Of a stretch of 64,000 nt of DNA, positions 12,471-23,640 are shown piece by piece (within the stretch, counting starts at the first letter, position 1; every line of letters begins with the position of its first letter). The notes beneath the pieces are model-generated. The model saw only the letters and a program-made list of their open reading frames with translations. It was not told where the DNA came from and searched no databases. The DNA lies in NCBI GenBank assembly GCA_032622095.1, contig CP136062.1, positions 36,210,918 through 36,274,917 of the forward strand. Direction: 5' to 3'. This DNA comes from Siphonodentalium dalli (taxonomy: Eukaryota; Mollusca; Scaphopoda; Gadilida; Siphonodentaliidae). Position numbers and translations under genes: made by a program.

Positions 12471-12862
12471 CCCTTTACCCAACAAACCGGCCAGAACCGG
12501 CCAAATAAAGCTTCAACAGCCTAAAATATCTTCGGTCTGTCTCAATAGAACCATAAAAATATGGATATCATTGGAACCGGCTCCTTGACCACATTGTGAT
12601 AGTTACAGCTATGCCCTGTGCCAATGCATTCTCTTATATATGCGAGTCGACCATAGGTCGCCTCGCATATATAAGAGAATGCATTGGCCTAAAAATAATC
12701 TTTTTTTAACACTTTTTACCATTTTTTCTTACATTCTTTAACAATTTTATAATTTTTAATGTGTTAAGCCAATGCATTCTCTTATATATGCGAGGCGACA
12801 TATGGTCGACTCGCATATATAAGAGAATGCATTGGCACAGGGCCGTTCTGTTGGGTAAAGGG
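12471..12862 (-). mobile_element. piggyBac-like MITE, copy 3 (ATAA flanks)
   Basis: Same ends and two palindromes (about 12617-12689 and 12769-12837) as the other copies, in the orientation of copy 2. The flanks are ATAA on both sides (12467-12470 and 12863-12866) rather than TTAA. It is inserted upstream of the lectin exon, within the presumed preceding intron. Confidence 0.85.
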
Positions 12863-13011
12863 ATAACCCACCAACATTATAGAACATTAGCAGGAACTCT
12901 TACACGGGTGGTCCGTTGTATTCCTCGATGAATTCATAATCCGTGAATGACACCGAGCCTGCTGCTCCGGATGCTGCTCCGTTCAGTTCATTCTTCGTTT
13001 CTCTTTTACAG

Positions 13012-13220
13012 ACGAATACTACGCAATCGACGGAAGTGACGCCGCCCAGGAAAATAACTGGGTCCACTCAGACGGGAGCCCCATGTGGGCGAATTGGGCA
13101 CCCGGTGAACCGGGCGAGGGGACATCAGGGAACTGTGTGTGGATAATGAATTACTTGTATTACGATGTCATATGCCCAGCTTCAACGTATTACATCTGCG
13201 GAATAAACATTGTTGGCTAG
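13012..13220 (+). CDS. C-type lectin domain, last exon
   Basis: An acceptor (CTCTTTTACAG, AG at 13010-13011) is followed by an open frame whose first full codon is at 13014, ending in TAG at 13218-13220 (68 residues, phase-1 entry). The protein has the C-terminal half of a C-type lectin fold: YYAIDGSDA, WVHSDGSPM, ANWAPGEPGEG, NCVWI, YYDVICP and a closing YICGI. The two cysteine pairs expected near the end are represented. The Ca2+/sugar site is atypical: the usual EPN is EPG, and the usual WND is YYD. Classical mannose binding is therefore doubtful. The N-terminal half must lie on an upstream exon, which I could not identify. C-type lectins of this sort are usually secreted recognition proteins in invertebrate immunity. 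Confidence 0.8.
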
Positions 13221-13505
13221 GTCATGTGCTGAAACTTTAAACAAGACAAAATAGAGCTCTTGATGCTGAATGTTTCATGTATACATGCACATGTTATACA
13301 GCTGATAACCAGACTGTGTGCAAACTACTTATTAACTCTTTAAGTCGTATAGCAGCAGGACCCACCAACATCATAGAAAATTAGCAGCACCACTAAACCA
13401 GGATTGGGCCTTTGTATTCCTCATTGAATTAATAAACCGTGATTGATGCAGCGTCTCCTCCTCGGATGATGCTCTGTTCAGTTCATGATTCGTTTCTCTT
13501 GTGTA

Positions 13506-13696
13506 CAGTAATGCCCTGAATATTCGACTCCTTAACCACAGCAGAATTATGGGTAATATGGCTTGTTGCCATTCATCGAAAAGCTCGCACTGAGAGGTTT
13601 CCGATGAATGGCAACACGCCATATTTCCGATTAAATCCTGAAAAGATACCCATAATTCTGTTGTGGTTAAGGAGTCGATTATTTATGGCATTACTG
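13506..13696. mobile_element. MITE with CAGTAATGC ends and TA flanks, copy 1
   Basis: A 191-bp hairpin element bounded by TA at 13504-13505 and 13697-13698. Its ends are CAGTAATGCC and GGCATTACTG, with long inner arms (CTCCTTAACCACAGCAGAAT at left, complement at right). Arms and TA flanks fit a Tc1/mariner-type MITE. It sits where the acceptor and exon of the second lectin unit would be expected, so it may have helped destroy that exon. A second copy is at 59538-59749. Confidence 0.8.
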
Positions 13697-13985
13697 TAGC
13701 TCATGGTTGGATGGTATTGATTAATTCCGCTCGTTTCGAATATTATAGTTTGTTTATTCTTGAAGTGCGACGTTTGATATATTATCTCATCTAAATCCAT
13801 CAACGTACCCAGTCATCTGGTCCTACTAATGTACTATGATGTTGGTGTCTCCCGGATGATCGATGTTGGTGAGTGGGTCGTGTTTTGAAACTTTAATTGA
13901 TAATAGAGCACTTGGTTGCTGCAATAACAGTGCACGCCATACCGCACGATTATGTTCTGAAAATCATATTCAGTCTACATTTTCA

Positions 13986-14072
13986 GACTGAGGTCACCAG
14001 AAAGTGAATTTAGTGACGCTATAGCGCACAGCGGGCTAGCATAACTAAATTCACCCTCTCGGGACCTCATTC
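13986..14072. repeat. short inverted repeat with a third half nearby
   Basis: TGAGGTCACCAGAAAGTGAA at 13988 pairs with the segment around ACTAAATTCACCCTCTCGGG at 14044-14072. A second copy of the right half (CACTAAATTCACCCTCTGGG) lies at 14211. Probably a decayed hairpin element inside the third lectin unit. Confidence 0.55.
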
Positions 14073-14825
14073 TGCTCAGGCCTCATTTTCTCTGGAAAGT
14101 TTCTTTATTATCAAATATCAAATAAACTTCTTCACATAGATTATATTTCTGTTTTAGTTTAGTTTTTCTGTACCCCAAATTGACAGACGACACACTGCAT
14201 AATCAAGTATCACTAAATTCACCCTCTGGGGACCTCATTCTGCAAATGACAGGCACACTAAACTCAGGCTTTTTTGCACTAATAAAATAGCTGGCACGGA
14301 GGAACTTCGTTGACATTACCATAACTGCACTCCGTTCTTGGGTTATAACTTGTACCTTAAGCTTCCGACTGTTGGAACTTTCAAACCTGACAAGCACTAT
14401 ATATATATGGTTGGAACATTTCCAACTGTTGTCCATTTCAGACATACATGTTGACGAAAAGCAGACAAATATTCTACTGTTGGGCTATAAAAACAACAAA
14501 TTCCCCACTAATTACTGGTGGAAAATCAAACAATGAGAACAATTTCAACCTATATATATTTCGTGTAAAATTTCCAAATAATGTTGTCATGCATGAAATT
14601 TCCAACCTTCGAAAAATTCGATCAACGTTGGGGTGCAGTAGACGGCCTCTCACGTGTCGCCACGTGCTGATAGAAGGACACACCACCATCATATTAAATT
14701 AGCAGGACTACTTAACCACGGGTGGTCCATTCTATTCCTCGATGATTTCATAAACCGTGAATGGGACCGAGTCTGCTGCTCCTGGTGAGGCTCCGTTCAG
14801 TTCACTTTTCGTTTCACTTTTACAG

Positions 14826-14860
14826 ACGATATTACTTAATAGATGGTATAACACTCACAG
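14826..14860 (+). pseudogene. decayed C-type lectin exon
   Basis: After the third R block and an intact-looking acceptor (CACTTTTACAG ending at 14825), the sequence resembles the start of the exon at 13012. With one base missing it reads D-YYLIDG, compared with DEYYAIDG there. Similarity stops after about 35 bases, at CACTCACAGG. It is a frameshifted and truncated paralogue. Confidence 0.6.
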
Positions 14861-14879
14861 GTTTCATATTTCATTTCAA

Positions 14880-16300
14880 TAAGTAAGAACTCTTAGACAA
14901 CATACTATTCATTTCGATCGTTCCATAATAATGTTATAACAAGACCAGGAACAGTTTGAAAGTCACAGAGAGATGTTTCCAGTCATTGTGTGGAAGCAAT
15001 AGTTTTTTTTTATTTTGGGAACATCGAATATCATTGAGCTGAATCCTTTTTCTAAAGGTAATTCATCCTGATTGGTCAAGCTAGGAGACAATGGTCCCAC
15101 GTCCACGAGTCGAGGATTCTGTCTGACTCACGCTCTAGACAAAATCTTCTAATAAGCTAATGTTTCCATGATCCCCATATCGAATGATTATTACTACATA
15201 TGTGCTATAGAGCCAAGGAGAATCAATCAATTCTCAAACTGAGAAACAATCTCCCTTTGGATATTTATTAAGGAGGAATCGTGGATTTAACAATAGTTCA
15301 CTAAATTACAATATTAATTAAATGTGAGATATATCACGGACACATCTGCCATAGTATTACATATATCACGTTTTTCCAAGATTTTTGGTCATAAGACAAA
15401 CAACTTGATGATTCCGTGATGAATATATAAACTGTTAAATCTGAAAGATATTTCCATCGTGAATATGCACCACCATTTCAAACATGAAAATTTCAGAATT
15501 TCTAGGGCGGATCCAAACTTTTCTTTTTCATGGAATATTGGGGCGGATATGTGGATTCTAGCGGAGCTATCGATTCGACCTCCCGGTCATATCAAAGTTC
15601 TTGGACAGCAGGGTTAATTCCAGCGAGGCGATCGACGGGATCGCCCTGTCATATCGAAGTTCTTTGACAGCAGGGTTAATTAAGATATTTCCATCGTTGG
15701 GATAAATTGTGGTGTCACTCCCTACCGCTCCGTAAGTCCGTTTATGGTGTTCCAACATAGCGTTGCCTGGGTACGAAAGTTCAAGAACCTGACCTTTATT
15801 TTGGCGATTCAATCCCACATGTTATGGGGTTAATTTAAGCCAATGCAAGATTGTCTACTCAGTTAGCGCTAATGAAGACCTTTGCGATCCGTGCAAAAAA
15901 ATCAGTGGACAGAACCAGTCCTTGAATTGTAATTACAGCTTAGACTTTACATTTTATATCAAAACTTCACGTGCTGGTGAATATCCGGGCAGCAGCGCGT
16001 TATATAATAATGATAATACTAATGACAGTGTTATATAGCCATTAACCAATTACTTGCTCCAACACGCTTTTTAAACCAAACTCCATGCAGTGCTATCTAT
16101 GTTAGCACTGCGATATAGCACTGAAACAAGGGTGGTACTTTGCAGACTGATACATCTATTTTTACATATCGCCGGAACTGTATTTAGTCACCTACACACT
16201 TATAAATAACAAGCCGTATAGGTACTAAGGTAGTGCCAATATGTATGTTAGTACCAGACCAACAGGTATCGAGAAGAATTTTGTTCTAGATATTGATATA
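14880..16300. other. no recognised gene; one two-unit repeat
   Basis: Two related units of about 60 bases at 15561-15619 and 15623-15681 share GTCATATC(A/G)AAGTTCTT and GACAGCAGGGTTAATT. The minus-strand frame at 15818-15567 covers them and is not recognised. The rest is low-complexity A/T-rich DNA with no supported gene. Confidence 0.4.
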
Positions 16301-16318
16301 ATACCACATCATGTTGGT

Positions 16319-16450
16319 ACTAGCCACTCTCGGAACCTAAAAGTTACCCACGTGATGGCATAACGTGATAATTCATTTGGTACTAGCCGATCTCGGAACC
16401 AAAGTGTTACCCACGTGATGGCATCACGTGATAATTCATTTGGTACTAGC
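16319..16450. repeat. 62-bp tandem repeat with paired CACGTG boxes
   Basis: Units begin with ACTAGCC at about 16319, 16382 and 16445. The first two each contain a small palindrome, CACGTGATGGCAT(C/A)ACGTG (16349-16367 and 16412-16430). CACGTG is an E-box core. The array ends immediately before an ATG in good context at 16464, so a promoter role is possible but unproven. Confidence 0.5.
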
Positions 16451-16463
16451 CGATCTCGATAAA

Positions 16464-16787
16464 ATGGCGGCGTCCAGACACTTCAAGTTGAGGCGATTGA
16501 GTATTTTTACAGTATATAAACATGGACGAAGAGACAAACAAACATCAGGCTTAGACATTTTATGTTGGAATTGGACTCGGACTCGGCTTACATGCTGTAG
16601 CGTATGCCAGTTTAGGTACGTTGTTTGCTCGCTGTGTGGATTTAAGATTAGGGAAGTAACTTCTCTGAAATTCATCAACATATTTTGTGTGTGTGAAATT
16701 GGACCTAACTGGCTTCTCAATAACCTGGATTATTGTCAGCATTGTGTGGATTATGTTTGTACATGGACCGGACAAGATGATATATAA
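16464..16787 (+). CDS. candidate first exon after the E-box array, unassigned
   Basis: ATG at 16464 in the context AAAATGGCGG opens 107 codons starting MAASRHFKLRRLSIF. A donor-like GTACGT at about 16615 would give a short first exon. I recognise no domain in either the short or the long version. Support is limited to start context and the upstream repeats. It could equally be a chance frame. Confidence 0.2.
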   Translation: MAASRHFKLRRLSIFTVYKHGRRDKQTSGLDILCWNWTRTRLTCCSVCQFRYVVCSLCGFKIREVTSLKFINIFCVCEIGPNWLLNNLDYCQHCVDYVCTWTGQDDI

Positions 16788-16869
16788 CCTCCGAAAAAAT
16801 AACGGGCGCTAACATTATTGATATTCTCCTCTGCAAGAGTCTGAAGAAACTTAGAAAGCAGCAATTTTC

Positions 16870-17003
16870 GGTGAAGGATAGGATAGGATAGGATATTTTA
16901 TTTAAATATACACATATTAATGCATAATACATTTGACAAATATTATGTTGTATATTCGAGGGGTGGCATAGTCAGGCTAGACTGTCTTACTGCCACCCCC
17001 TTA
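16870..17003. other. GGATA microsatellite and small hairpin
   Basis: Four GGATA units at about 16877-16897 run into an A/T-rich tract. GGGGTGGCA near 16960 pairs with TGCCACCCC near 17000. This could be the inverted 3' end of a LINE with a short-repeat tail, but I saw no coding part. Confidence 0.3.
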
Positions 17004-17004
17004 A

Positions 17005-18780
17005 AAATGAAAAGATGTTATGATAGGCGGTCATGATTTCTTGTACAATGCACGGCTATATAATTATGTATCACACAATGGTTGTATTATATACATGGAA
17101 GGTATACGTCTAGATAAATTGTTTATTGGTTACTCGATGGTTTGTCTCTTTCTTGTCAGTGGGTTGTTCCTTGAAAGTCGAGTAGGAATGTACTGAGTGA
17201 GGTTGAGTATTGCGGTATAGGGGAAGTCAAATTATGTGGTGAACTGAGACAGACCAAATTCAAACGTCATTGAGTGCAGTGGGGTTACATTTTACAGTAT
17301 TGTGAATTACAAAAGACAGATACTTAAGTTTCACAACATGATAAACCGCCCAATTAACTCACAAGAGTCAACCACTGGTGACTATGATTACGAGACATCC
17401 AATTCTGTAGAAATTAGTCGGAGTTATGACATCACAGATCAGTCATGACTCATGAGTCAGTAACAAGTTGGATGGCTACAACGTACAAGTACCTGTGCAA
17501 AGGACGATGGATCATGTTCTTCAATTTTCATCGAAACGTGATTTGATAACCATGTCGCCATGACATGTCGCCCAGTTACGGAGTCTGCTATTCTTTTGAT
17601 CGAAACGCCTGTGATGCTGTGATATTGTTCTGATATATTTATGGAATGGTGGATAATCTCGGAGATACGGATCCAATTCTGGGACACACGCTATAACTGA
17701 ATCAATCGCAAGCTTTTAGTAACGTACTACAGCAATGCTCTAATTAATCATCCCCCTTTAACAAGGTTGTATGGTGTTAATGACACCGGTTATACCATAC
17801 CGCCGTTCAACCATGGTCAAGTGGTTGATATGTGGCAACCGCAGATAATCTTTATACAGTCTTATTAATAATATTTTGCGACCACTGTACTCAACACTAA
17901 TTTGTCACATGGCCACCTTGTAAACACCCAGTCCAGCGTTTCATCAGCGCCATGCACCATATTAACTATACCGGTACACAAAACAATATTTCAATTAATA
18001 ATTTGTTTACGGTTTAATTAACATTCAAAGTTGGTCACTGACCGACATTCGCAACTACCAAGGCAGCGTCAAGCCATGCCAGAAATATACACTATGTGGT
18101 GGTTATAATGCTGAATTTAAAACGGTTCAAATGTCGGCCACGGTAGGATTAATCAATGTTAATAGTATCAACAACGTGGTAATATCGGTGGCCAATGTGG
18201 GGGGGGGATAATTAGAGCTTAGCTGTATACATACTAGTACATGAACATGTAGACAATTCCAATGTCCAGATGCTTCATGCTCTTATCAAGACATGTCTGG
18301 CTACTAGTATCATTCTGAGCGATTCGGCCATTTCCGCTTTGCTAGGAAATAACCTCATCCATAACAGGAAACCACATTAGCGAAATTCTAGATTATATGG
18401 CTCTGGTGATCAGGAAATGACATTGACTTGTTGACGCATAGATGGGAATGGAGAATAATTTATTAACTACGGCTTTACCAAACTTATCATATATTAAATA
18501 CATTAAACTCTCTTTGTGTTACATGTATCTTAGTATTTGTTCATTTACTGATACAGCACATTGGAAGTGTACGATAAGCAAAACACTGAACACCGTGGCA
18601 ATTTTTTTGGGAGAGTGATAATAATTCTGGTAACCCATTCAATATCTCCTTGTAGCGAGGACTAATGAGCGCAATAGCGGTATTTTGCAAACAACAGTTT
18701 TAATTAACCAAAGTTAATGGTCTCCCCATTTTTGAGTATTTTGCTTATCGCACACTATTTACAAAGGTTTGGGTGTTATC
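17005..18780. other. no recognised gene; one solo MITE end
   Basis: A 20-base match to the end of the CAGTAATGC MITE lies at 17730-17749 (CAGCAATGCTCTAATTAATC). Otherwise the interval is A/T-rich, with short frames such as 17687-17457 on the minus strand that resemble nothing known. A run of eight G lies at about 18200. Confidence 0.35.
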
Positions 18781-20110
18781 GCAAAGATTTGCTCCTCTGG
18801 CTGTCAATGACCGATCGGTCTATTTTAGCATGACCGGGCAATTATAGATTGATAGGTTGTTCACTCAGACCTGTTTAAGATGTCTGATTTATAATGTTCA
18901 CAGAAGCCCATTATCAGCAAAAAGCCTTTGCGACAAATCTCAGACATCTTTGCGATAAATCGCAAAATATAATCGCCCAGTACGTAGTCTGAGAGTTAAC
19001 GTAAATATTTTTGAGGTTTATCCTAAAGGTTTGTGTGTTATTGCAAAGGTGTTTGTGATTTTTCGCAAAGTTGTGCGATTTATCGCAAAGGTTTGCTCCC
19101 TCATCACTCATGCATCTGGCTGTGAATGACTGGTCGGTCTATTTTAGTGCGACCGGGCATAGATTGATAAGTTGTTCACTCAGACCTGTTTAAGATGTCT
19201 GATTTATAATATTCACAGAAGCCCATTAGCGCCAAAAAACCTTTGCGACAAATCTCAAACATCTTTGCGATAAATCAAAAAATTTATTCACACGGTACGT
19301 AGTCTGAGATTTATCATAAATATGTTTGAGATTTATCGTAATGGTTTGCGTGTTATTGCAAAGGTGTTTGTGATTTTTCGCAAAGTTTTGCTACTCGCAC
19401 CATTCATGCATCTGGCTGTGAATGACTGATCGGTCTATTTAGCCCGACCGTTCAATTATAAATTGATAGGTTGTTCACTGAGACCTGTTTAAGATGGCTG
19501 ATTTATAATGTTTACACACAAATTAAGAAATTTTTAGCACCAAAAAAGTTTGCCACACATCTCAAACATGTTTGCGATAAATCGCAAAGTATAATCACCC
19601 AGTACGCAGTCTGAGAGTCATCGTAAAGTTGTTTGAGATTTATCGTAAAGGTTTGCGAGTTATGGCAAAGGTGTTTGTAATTTTTCGCAAAGTAGTTTTG
19701 TGATTTATCGCGAAGGTTTGCTCGCCTGATCCCACATGCATGCTGGCTGTCAAAGAACGATCGGTCTATTTAGCACAACCATGCTGTTATAGATCGATTG
19801 GTGGTTTACCCAGACCTGTTGAAGATGTCGGATTATATTTATATTTATACGGTTCAAGTCCATTAATGCCAATGCATGAAAATATATCTGCGATAAATCA
19901 CAAACCATTGCGATTAATCGCAAACCTTTTGTAATCAATCGAAAACCTTTAAACTAAATCGCATATATTTATTGAAAAGTAGTTTGCGATTCGCAAAGGT
20001 TTGCGATTTATCGCAAGGTAGTTTTTTATTTATCGGGCTATTCTAGATCGATTGGTGTTTCATCCAGACCTGTTTCAAGATGTTTGATTTATAGTGTTTA
20101 CTTTAATATT
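18780..20110. repeat. about 0.3-kb satellite with TTTGCGATAAATCGCAAA words
   Basis: Units anchored on CTGGCTGT(C/G)AATGAC begin at about 18798, 19119, 19411 and 19743, followed by a degraded unit near 20030. Spacing is 292-332 bases. Each unit holds GACCTGTTTAAGATGTCTGA and many near-palindromic words of the form CTTTGCGATAAATCGCAAAG. Open frames inside are repeat-derived. Confidence 0.75.
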
Positions 20111-20439
20111 ATTGCACACAAATTAAGAAATTATTTTTGGACATTCAGAACAATTTTACTCCACATGCAGGGAACAGGGAATCCTGAAATCTAGATATTA
20201 AACTTTGAATTAAGTACAGAATCACGATCAAGGTTCTATACTAATAAAAGTAATTTATGTATAATTCGGATTATTTCATTATCACTATGAAATGGAGTCC
20301 ATGTGGTTTTGTACTTTATTCAATGTTTAAACGCCATAGCTTCATTTGGAATCTAACATGCCACATTGTTAAATTTGCCGTCGGCCATGTTTCGTAATTT
20401 CGTGTGCTTGGTATCTGGGCAGGTTCTCCGCTTAGTACC

Positions 20440-20860
20440 TATCTGTTTGGTTCTCTGGAGTACCACATTGCTAGGTACTATGCATAGTACCTAAATACTT
20501 CAGAGTACCTGTCTTTATATTCCGTACTTCATATAATATAATGGGTGTGTCAAGAAAGCGTGTATTTCTTGGCACTTCATATCGTGTGCGTCATGACGTC
20601 GGTGACATAAAGGCAAAGTGGGTATTATATGCACAATGCCCGGATATAACCTAAATATTTAGTAGGTAATCCAGAGTACCAAACATTTTGGTACTCTAGA
20701 GTACCTAAACTGTTGGTACTCCAGAGTACCACTTTTGGTAGTCCAGAGTACCTAAACTTTTGGTACTCCAGAGTACCACTTTTGGTACTCCAGAGTACCA
20801 AACAGTTGGTACTCCCCCTGGGACAAAGCTTATTACCTACGTAGGTCCTCTGAAGTACCT
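20440..20860. repeat. array of GGTACTCCAGAGTACC palindromes
   Basis: The 16-base palindrome GGTACTCCAGAGTACC or close variants recurs about six times between 20680 and 20820, with periods of 22-25 bases. Related single copies are present from about 20450. Linkers alternate between ACTTTT and TAAACTGTT/TAAACTTTT. Confidence 0.75.
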
Positions 20861-21162
20861 ATTTTTTTAAGAGTGTGTTATCTTATTTTAACCACAAAAG
20901 TTTACAATAATGGTAATTCGTTCGGTATTGATAAGAACAATATAGACTAGCCAGACATAGACAATTTTAATCCTAAAAATGAGCACTCCAATTAAGCAAC
21001 TTTACGATTTTAATTTTTAAATTTGAAATTGCCAATAACGTTTGTTGCGTACAAGGAATTTAAGAATCATAACTCTATATAATTAGTTGCTTGTAACCAT
21101 TTCGGCCATATATCTATGTAAGCAATCGCCAGCTGCGTCCGTTTGCTATGCACCGCGCTCCG

Positions 21163-21371
21163 GAACGCATAGCAATGACTAGTTACCTGACTGAGGAACG
21201 CATAGCAATGACTAGTTATCTGACTGAGGAACGCATAGTAATGACTAGTTCGCTGACTGAGGAACGCATAGCAATGACTAGTTCACTGACTGAGAAACGC
21301 ATAGCAATGACTAGTTCGCTGACTGAGGAACGCATAGCAATGACTAGTTCGCTGACTGAGGAACGCATAGC
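21163..21371. repeat. 33-bp minisatellite, copy 1
   Basis: About six to seven units of ACTAGTTCGCTGACTGAGGA plus ACGCATAGCAATG. Because 33 is a multiple of three, the array is open in some frames and yields an 11-residue repeat (RIAMTSSLTEE) in 21148-21384. I regard that as a by-product, not a gene. Segment A begins inside this array. Confidence 0.85.
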
Positions 21372-21528
21372 AGTGAATTGTTAGCTGACAGCATCCGTTG
21401 CAAGGCGACTGAACTCTGCCTTGCAGCTTGGATCGCTTCCAGTCACTGGAGCAGAAGTAACTCCGACGGCACGTCAATTATCCCTTTCAAGACGGGAGCT
21501 GCGCTGGTGCAGCATTAAATATCATGTG

Positions 21529-21686
21529 CCAGAGCATTATCTTATATACGCGAGTCTCCCATCGGGAGCATCGCACATATATAAGAGAATGCACTGGCTT
21601 ACGGTCAAGGTAAATATTGTTAGGCCAATGTATTATTTTGTATATGCGAGGCTCCCCATGGGAGACTCGCATATATAACATAATGA
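21529..21686. repeat. two hairpins related to the piggyBac-like MITE
   Basis: Two palindromic segments (about 21530-21600 and 21624-21686) carry the TATATACGCGAG / CATATATAAGAG arms of the MITE hairpins, but with different centres (TCTCCCATCGGGAG, GGCTCCCCATGGGAGAC). The TTAA-type ends are absent. The same pair is at 39289-39446. Following repeats of CTTCGGAATAGCGGA lie at 21692-21780. Confidence 0.65.
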
Positions 21687-21789
21687 GTGATCTTCGGAAT
21701 AGCGGACCTTCGGAATAGCGGAAATTTGGAATAACGGACCTTCAGAATAGCGGACTTTCGGAATAGCGGATCTTCGGAATAAGGGACTG

Positions 21790-23640
21790 TACTCAGAAAA
21801 GTTTAGATTATGGTCGGGTCAAACGAGAATATGTTATGTACACCAGATTTTAACTATTGTGTTGTAGCCTACTGCATCTGGTTGCGGGTCTCGAATCAAT
21901 CAAGTCACTACCCCGGTAAACAATGTGACATATAGAGAGAGAACCGGATCCATGCTAACCAGTACGGTACATTATATGCGGTTAATTTCCCGATAGTCAT
22001 ACTTACGACACTGTTTGTTTGGTTACAGACAGTTAAGGCTTAACCAAACCACTCCAATGTGGACTCCGTGACAATTGGGATATGTTCTTGATAGATGAAA
22101 AATGGTACAAACTTCATATGAGAGGCTAACGCAACTATACAAGTATTATATATATATATATAGTAAATGCCACTTAGCATGTGACATAAAATGGAAATAT
22201 GTGATACTTCCTTCCGAACTAAAATCGCACGTACATGATATGTTGTTGACTAATATCCACAAACAGCAATGAATCCTGATTGGGGAGTTCTCTGTCAAAA
22301 TGTTTTGTTAAGAAATCCACACACACACAGCATAGCACAGAACATGATTTAATTTTCATGTTTTGAAGTGAGATTGAATTTTGAAATGGCACAAGCAGAT
22401 ATCACACAGCTGAATTTGACAATGACTGTATCAATTCTAAACTTCGTGGTCTGCCTTCGTTGAATAACCAGGCTGGCCATATTACAATGTATGCTTGACT
22501 TGTTGAGGGATTCTGACCTTGCACAATTAGTCACAGTCAAATCAAGCTGTTGGCTTTCTGCTGAAGTTAAGCCACAGCTCATACCCTGGCTTTGGACAAT
22601 TTTAATTAAATACGTTTTGGAACTATAAAATGTGAATTTCTCAACATAATCTTTCTTCTGGAATTATCCCGAATCAATATGTACTTTCTTTTATGGAAAG
22701 TAGCTGACTGCTATATCTATATCTATACGAGCGGACAAAGTCAGATTTTGGTTGGAGCATGTAAATTAGTTCCTTGTTTTGTTTTAATCTGCTACCACAA
22801 TTGTGGTATTCACTACATATGATACACTGTTAGTTGTTTTCTTTGAATATAAACACATCCCTGAACTCGGATGTCATATTGAACTGGTTTGGTGTGGCTA
22901 ATATCAGAATAGAAGATTATTAATCAACGTACATGTATATAATGCACCAAATATTGGATGCACGGCTACCTCTTTATTTGCCTCATTGTTACCGAGACAG
23001 TTACTACATTTATTCGGATAGAATGCACCTAGCATAGAAAGCACAATGCACTGTCTGTTATGTTCTACCATTGTGCACTGGGTACCAATACATTTGTAAA
23101 AAAATTACAGAACCACAAAACAAATATTATATTCGGAGAGATTATGTATGCAGCACAGCTAATTATTGCACTACAATCTACATGTTCGTCGATTTCTGTT
23201 ATAGGCACGTGTACAATGGCAACCAACTACCCTGTATGACCACATTCAGCTTTTACATTTTATATTAAGTCTCATAGTTTCTTACATGGTCAGCGGCATG
23301 GAAATGTCATGCCTGCATACAGCATCTGTCGGAAATTTCAGACGCAAAATAGGTTGAAACTGTTCCGAAGTATGATGTTAATCTAACCCGCATTTATGGT
23401 GAACTTACTTGAATTTAGACAAAAACTGGAATATTTTTCAACATTTCGTCATGTGTTGGACTGAAATAACAACCAGTTGGAACTAATATTCAACCATATA
23501 GGGATGTTGGGTTGGAACATTGACATACCATTTGTAACATTCTGACTTTCAAGTGTGGGGTGCAGTTGAAAATTAGTTGGACACCCTCTTGATAGTATGC
23601 ATTGATCGAATGGGATTCAATAAATTATATGCATGTGTCT
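21790..23640. other. segment A, no recognised gene
   Basis: Ordinary A/T-rich sequence, with a short TA run at 22148-22165 where A' has a 103-bp array. The frames at 22582-22349 (minus) and 23071-23268 (plus) show no known domain. Both have counterparts in A', but only because the whole segment is duplicated. Confidence 0.5.

Larger units (their letters stand above)
12055..14880 (+). repeat. tandemly duplicated C-type lectin locus (about three partial units)
   Basis: Three marker blocks recur in order. P (GAAGTGCGACGTTTGAT) is at about 12114 and 13761. Q (GAGCTCTTGATG plus the downstream CAGACTGTGT) is at about 12367 and 13252, with a weak copy at 13905. R (TATTCCTCGATG through GTTCAGTTCA and CGTTTC) is at about 12920, 13414 and 14733. 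R sits just before the lectin exon acceptor in the first unit, before a MITE in the second and before a decayed exon in the third. This shows repeated duplication of the 3' part of a lectin gene, followed by decay. Confidence 0.65.

Noticed and set aside
21148-21384. Frame coding an 11-residue repeat protein (RIAMTSSLTEE)
   Set aside because: It is the translation of a 33-bp minisatellite; no start context, signal or flanking coding sequence supports it.
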